Below, piece by piece: positions 59,099-64,000 of a DNA stretch of 64,000 nt; the stretch's first letter is position 1; each line of letters starts with the position of its first letter. The notes beneath the pieces are model-generated. The model searched no databases. It was given only the letters and a program-made list of their open reading frames with translations, and had not been told where the DNA came from. The translations under genes were made by a program, and so were the position numbers. Origin of the DNA: Phyto melanocephala (lineage: Eukaryota > Arthropoda > Insecta > Diptera > Rhinophoridae); assembly GCA_941918925.1 (NCBI GenBank), contig OW799236.1, positions 12,065,474-12,129,473 of the forward strand. The letters are read 5' to 3'.

Positions 59099-60091
59099 AC
59101 TAGCCAATCCCGGCGCGCGTTGCTACGCCCCTTAAGGAATTTTAATCGCATTCTAAATTTTAATCGAATATCAAGTGCAAGGCTAAAAACTATAACTTTT
59201 TCTTTATGAGCGTGGCACTGCCCACTTATCTAATTACGAAACTGTATAGTCATGACAGCTCAATAAGTGTGCAAAGTTTCAGAAAAATCGGTCCAGTGTA
59301 AGTACCTCAAAATGATACCTTTTTTATGGGCGTGGCACTGCCCACTTTTCTAAATACGAAACTGTATAGTCATGACAACTCAATATGTGTGCCAAGTTTT
59401 AAAAAAAATCGGTCCAGTGAGAGTACCTCAAAATGAAAACTTTTTTTTAATGGGCGTGGCACTGCCCGCTTTTCTAATGACGAAAGTGTAAAGTCATGAC
59501 AGCTCAGTATGTTTGCAAAGTTTCAGAAAATTCGGTCCAGTGCAAGTAGCTAAGTCTGATAACAAATTTTTTATGGGCGTGGCCCCGCCCACTTTTTCAA
59601 TCACGAAATTATAAAGTCATGACAGCTCAATATGTGTGCAAAGTTTCAAAAAAATCGGTCTGGTGCAAGTACCTCAAAATTATAACCTTTTTTTATGGGC
59701 GTGGCCCTGCCCACTTTTCTAATCACAAAATTATATGGTTATGACAGCTTAGTATGTGTGCAAAGTTTCAGAAAAATCGGTTCAGTGCAAGTACCTCAAA
59801 ATTAAAACTTTTTTAGGGGCGTGGCCCCGCCCACTTTTCTTATCACGAAATTATTTAGTCATGACAGCTCGATATGTGCGCAAAGTTTCAGAAAAATCGG
59901 TCAAGTGCAAGTAGCTAAAACTGATAACTAATTTTTTATGGGCATGGCCCCGCCCACTTTTTTCTACCCATAAACACTCCCTGGTATGTGTGCCACAACT
60001 TGCCAAAGTTTAAGTCCGATCGGTTTTACAGTTTCGAAGTCTATAGCTAACACACACACACACACAGAGTTTCACTTTTATATATATAGAT
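59099..60091 (+). mobile_element. Dispersed repeat with seven ~122-bp tandem units
   Basis: The head is ACTAGCCAATCCCGGCGCGC then GTTGCTACGCC; the tail is ACTTTTATATATATAGATT. The core has seven tandem units of 120-124 bp. Each begins ATGGGCGTGGC, three bases, GCCCAC (an inverted repeat), then CTAATCACGAAATTATATAG, GTCATGACAGCTCAATATGT, GTGCAAAGTTTCAGAAAAAT and CGGTCCAGTGCAAGTACCTC. Unit starts lie near 59208, 59328, 59452, 59574, 59697, 59817 and 59940. An AC run precedes the tail. No coding content. Confidence 0.87.
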
Positions 60092-60298
60092 TAAATGTTA
60101 ATACTTAATTTATTCAAATTCAGTGGAGAGGCAAAAACAATTCCTGGAGGAATGGGCATTGTACGCACATGATTTTAATAATAACATTATTATATTTATA
60201 TTAAAAGAAATTTTCCTGCACAAAATTAAAATTGGTTAAATATTTAAGAAGTAATCAGGTATTAACATATCGACCCCTGTGCACGAAATTATCGTATG

Positions 60299-61359
60299 AA
60301 GTGTCGCCGTTTTCACTGCGATCGCAGTTTTTCACTGCGATTTGCACGTCGTCACTGCGTAACTGCGTTTTTTTTAATATCACTGCGTTTTTCAGTTTTT
60401 GGTAGTTTTTCTCTTTTTTTGATCAACAACGCCTTAACATGATTTACCTCAAACGTGTTTAACACGTAAGTCTGTAAAGATTATAACACAACGAGATAAA
60501 ATTGTCACCCTGTTAAAAATATAGCAGCTAGATGGCAACATTTTCTGCTGTTACGTTACGTCGCAGTTGACTGATTAGGTCTTGAATTAAAATGTCAAAA
60601 ATCCCGTTAGAAAAACAAAAACAAACTATTTTGTAAAAAAATGGCCGACTTCCTAAACGCAAGTTGCAATGCATATTTACAATGCATACACTTCGTAAAC
60701 GCATATGTAAACTTTCTAGCAATGTCCAATGTTCCTAATCGTTTGGCAACTCATTTAACTAAGTATCAGCTGTCAAAATCGCGCATCATTTTTATTTTGA
60801 ATGCAAACATTTGAGCTGCAATGGCTGAGTTAGTATTTTCTTTGTTTATTTTTAATAAATTATTTATAATTGATACAGTTTATTTAAAACACAGACTAAT
60901 AATTTAAATAATTTAACACTTTATATTGCAGAGACAAAAAGTGGATCCATGAGCGCTAAATGCCGATAAAATGCAAAAAAATCTCTGCAACGCAAGGTTG
61001 CACTTAAGACATGTTTAGCATTGCATACGCATTTTTTTAAAATATGAATTGAACCTTGCGTTTAGGAAGTCGGCCAATATTTGCTTTTTAGTCCATTTAA
61101 TTAATTTTTATATTGTACTGCACTGTTGTTGACAATCAAAAATAATAATTTTTTTCTATTTCAGTTGAGTAGTTGAGATAAAATGAACTAAAAAATTAAA
61201 AAACAAGTAATTCTTAAAAAAAGAGCAAAAAAGTGTTAAAAAAGTGAAAGAAATTTCCTTTTTTTTGTCCAAACGAAAACGAAATTTTTTTATTTCTCGT
61301 CACTGCGTTTTTTTTTTGTCGATTTCCCTGCGAAAAAAAGTTGGTCGGCGGCAGCACTG
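60299..61359. mobile_element. hAT-like element nested in the outer MITE
   Basis: A 1061-bp element with ends AAGTGTCGCCG and, inverted, CAGTGCTGCCG. It is flanked by identical ATCGTATG (60291-60298 and 61360-61367), an 8-bp target duplication within the outer MITE's left arm. Subterminal sequences on both sides repeat CACTGCG words (60315-60385 and 61300-61330). It contains a further insertion at 60643-61075. No transposase visible. Confidence 0.85.
60643..61075. mobile_element. Innermost MITE, 3-bp AAT duplication
   Basis: A 433-bp element with inverted repeats of about 36 bp: GGCCGACTTCCTAAACGCAA on the left and the same sequence inverted on the right, continuing with CAATKCATATTT. AAT lies on each side (60640-60642 and 61076-61078). 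A 3-bp duplication hints at PIF/Harbinger, though its usual target is TTA or TAA. Frame 60528-60722 is a by-product. Confidence 0.83.
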
Positions 61360-61510
61360 ATCGTATGTTACAAAATCAAAATTTTACAGGAGAGCGTTTT
61401 TATTACTTTTAAATAAATAAAAACTTAAATAACACTAGAACATACGATAAAATGTGCACAGTGTTATCTCCATAACTAAAACAGTTATCGCTAAAATATT
61501 TGATCAGCAG

Positions 61511-61529
61511 ATGGATGGATGGATGGATG
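61511..61529 (+). repeat. (ATGG)n microsatellite
   Basis: Nearly five ATGG units inside the right part of the outer MITE. Confidence 0.85.
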
Positions 61530-61608
61530 TAGAACCAATTTGCATAAAAAGTCGATTTCAAAAAACGTAACATACGATAATTTCGCGCACAGGGGTCGGT
61601 CGATATGT

Positions 61609-63934
61609 GCATGTAAAAAACATCAAGTTAGAAACATGTTGAATCAACATTGTTGGTTTATATTATTTTTGCAAACACTTTTGTGTATAGTATAAAAACA
61701 AAGCAAAGATAGTACAGTTACATTTACAACTAGATAACGATCGAATGGGTCGACCGCAATACATACTAAGTAGTACGTAAAAGCAAACATCATTCACTCA
61801 TTAATTATAATTTTATAATCATTCAATTTATTAATGTGTTTGCATAAGCACATGATCCTACAATAACGCGCTAATGTTAAAATCATATATGTATGTTTCA
61901 TCTAAATCTAACATTAGTTGAACAACTCAAAAATAATAAAAAGAAGGTTACGCATTTCGACTGTAAAAAATGTTTTCATTCTGCGCATGAAAGTCAAATC
62001 AATTCAATATCATTTCGTTCTGTAATCAGAGGCTCTATATGCTCTACTTCTCCAAAATTCAAACTCCATATAAAAAAAGTAAGCAATAAAGTACTTGTGC
62101 AATTGCAACCACCTTATATATTATTACAATTTTTATTTTATATAATATTTTATTACAATTTAATAAAAATCAGAGTTGCATCACGAAGTAGTACTAGATT
62201 TTAAGTAGATTCTGTCAAAATCTAGTGGCGAAGTAGATTTCGTTTCGTATAGGAAATCTGGTAGAAATGAACAAGATTTCGCTCAAAATCCCTTAAGTAC
62301 TAGATTTTGTGTAGGTGTAAATGTAGTATAAGCCTTAATAATTTTACAAGATTCCGACATAATAAGACTTTCTCTGTTATTTTTTTTAAAGAATTTTGTC
62401 TTATGCTGTCATTTTATAAAAATCACTCCTTGAAAAATAAACAAATTATATTTGCATACAAACTGTTATTAGCGTAAGTCTAAAATTTCTATTATTTTTT
62501 CTTTAAAATTTTAAAAATTTTAAAACGGATTATTTGAAATCCCTTTAAAAGTCTTTTAATGTCACAGTATATTATTTTCTTTAATTTTTAATCCTCTTTC
62601 ACTTTCTCCTTCTCACAACTACAATCTAAGTGTTTGTACATATTGTTGGCACAATGTATGTCTTAAATTATTATAGAGAGTGTGTCTTCTAAACTGATCT
62701 AGATACAATTTTAATTTCATTAAATGTCACTGCATGGGCTTAAAGTTCAAACTCTTTGTAGAAAACCACATTGCAAAAATGTTGGTTTGATTTATAAATA
62801 AAAATAATAATAAAATTACAGGCTGAAGGCAGTTAAAGTCAACTGAAAGAGAATACATATATCCTAATACAGAAACGCACTTACACACACACACACACAT
62901 ACAATCATATATAAGCCTGAACAATAGTGTATACGCCGGCTAAAATAACAAGTAAAAAACTGTACTATCATTGTAAAAATAAAAATAGTAATAGAAAAAA
63001 TCAAAACAAGATGACAGTCATGTTCTGCATTTTCTAATATTTTTCTATTTCCGTTTTAATTGCTTACGATCTTGCCTACCGTCATGTTGAGTTGTTGGAA
63101 AGGGGTCGCTTCTCAATTGGAGTATGTAACGATTTGATTTGGTTTTTTGCATACTCATGTACATGTGACTTGTAGGGAACTTGTAGCAAGTAAATAAGTT
63201 GTGTTGGAGTGATAGTTATTTACTATTTGAATTGCATGTGTAGAATAACTCAATATACTCTACATGTGTTAGGTAGTAGAAAAAGTAGAAATCTAAAGCT
63301 TCCCACAAGCACAAACTGCTTATATTTAAATACTTTTTCAATTCACAACCTGTTTTAGGAGTTGTACATATTTTGTTCATAATTTCTCTGGTAAATTTGT
63401 ATATACTACTTATAATAATTTTATCTATGTGTATAGAATGTTGTAGATATATGTATATCAAAGCTGGACAATTAGGTACTATCGCCATTTTGCTTCAATA
63501 TATAGAATTAAATATCTTAAAGCATGCGACTTCTACGACAGGTTGTAAATTAAGTAACTATCGCGATGAGTCGTTGTATATGGGTATTCTTGACAATTAT
63601 ACTAGACACACAGCATTTATTTATGGTTCACATTCAGCATCTTTTAGTATTGAAATTTTAAGCTATAAAGTAACTAGTACGTGGTTAGAAATATACTTTA
63701 GACTAGTTAAATACCTGTACTTTGTTTATATATCGAAGTATTAATTTTAACATTAAGTTATCATAAGACCGCAACTAGTTCATTTGTATATAGTTTTATA
63801 CTAGTTTCAATACTACTTATTTTAAGAAAATAATGATTCAGTTAACTCACCTCACACATACTGAAAAAAATTTAATATGATTTTACACACCAGCTAAAGC
63901 ATCAAGCATTTTGAAATTTTTCTTATCTCACGCG
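61609..63934. other. Non-coding stretch with (AC)n
   Basis: No gene called. An AC run lies at 62883-62898. The frame 63373-63744 (123 codons, hydrophobic N-terminus) has no recognised domain and its codons follow base composition, so it is left out. Confidence 0.5.
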
Positions 63935-63996
63935 GGATTTGAAACAGGCTATGTTATCTTTGAAGTTTCACACTGTTACTACTGCACCAACACACT
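63935..63996 (-). mobile_element. tRNA-like SINE head at the window edge
   Basis: On the minus strand TGGTGCAGTAG (63989-63979) matches the A-box consensus at every position, and GTTTCAAATCC (63945-63935) matches the B box with one difference. The starts are 44 bases apart, exactly as in tRNA genes. The 5' and 3' arms that should form an acceptor stem do not pair, so this is a SINE head or tRNA pseudogene. The preceding AATAGTGTG resembles the SINE at 46931. Confidence 0.55.
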
Positions 63997-64000
63997 ATTA

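Larger units (their letters stand above)
60265..61608. mobile_element. Outer MITE of a three-level nest
   Basis: Left end ACATATCGACCCCTGTGCAC then GAAATTATCGTATG; right end, inverted, ACATATCGACCGACCCCTGT then GCGCGAAATTATCGTATGTTAC. The arms match over more than 35 bp, apart from a 4-bp GACC doubling. The left arm is cut by an insertion at 60299 and resumes at 61360 with the missing bases TTAC, which confirms the order of events. Without the insertion the element is about 275 bp. Its target duplication is not clear. Confidence 0.82.

Noticed and set aside
59099..60091. Array of regularly spaced units as a CRISPR-like locus
   Set aside because: Whole units are repeated without unique spacers, in a eukaryotic dispersed repeat.
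63373..63744. 123-codon open frame
   Set aside because: No domain, no splice context, AT-driven codons; expected by chance in a window of this size.
63935..63996. Functional tRNA gene
   Set aside because: A and B boxes fit, but no acceptor stem pairs and the anticodon arm is not convincing.

Overview
The window is eukaryotic, strongly AT-rich nuclear DNA from a fly, most likely a calyptrate (blowfly or house-fly-like) species. That reading rests on the repeats. Several copies carry the head TTCGGCCGTGCCGAA, which I remember from muscoid genomes, and mini-me-type elements with a (GACGGACA)-like run, mariner-like relics and non-LTR fragments are also present. The species name is inference. No rRNA, intact tRNA, CRISPR or prokaryotic-type gene is visible. 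Almost all stop-free frames in the window are chance frames or pieces of repeats.

Only one host-gene candidate stands out: a minus-strand first coding exon at 57077-57128. It has an ATG, 17 mostly hydrophobic codons like a signal peptide, then a consensus GTAAGT donor in phase 1. If it is real, everything to its left (about 57 kb) is intron 1 or beyond, because I could not find a second exon. That would explain the repeat load and the lack of genes.

Layout. 1-9700: a hAT-like MITE (849-1558), a decayed repeated acidic reading frame (3690-3990), a PIF-like MITE, a LINE 3' relic and a mariner relic. 9760-15960: a roughly 110-bp tandem array, a second mariner relic, a decayed 11-bp-period repeat and a PIF/Harbinger-type MITE with TTA duplications. 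16600-31300: two near-identical mini-me copies 8.9 kb apart plus older copies, an 846-bp foldback element with a perfect 8-bp target duplication, a 298-bp tandem duplication that captured a MITE end, an inverted pair of that MITE, and two LINE relics. 35950-37570: a 1.6-kb element with 31-bp terminal inverted repeats around the relic of a DUF7869-like protein, itself invaded by another repeat. 39890-42440: a LINE stub with a perfect 11-bp target duplication, a chain of hairpins including a nearly perfect 49-bp-arm palindrome, and a mariner relic with a MITE nested in it. 43500-53050: a LINE relic, a tRNA-derived SINE, second copies of several elements and more mini-me relics. 55950-56850: a clean 11-bp satellite. 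57000-57200: the candidate exon and promoter. 59100-61610: a seven-unit roughly 122-bp array, then a three-level nest of transposons with readable target duplications.

The DNA reads as a transposon graveyard inside a probable giant intron. The most unusual pieces are the DUF7869-like relic with its own terminal repeats, the multi-hairpin insertion and the nested elements.
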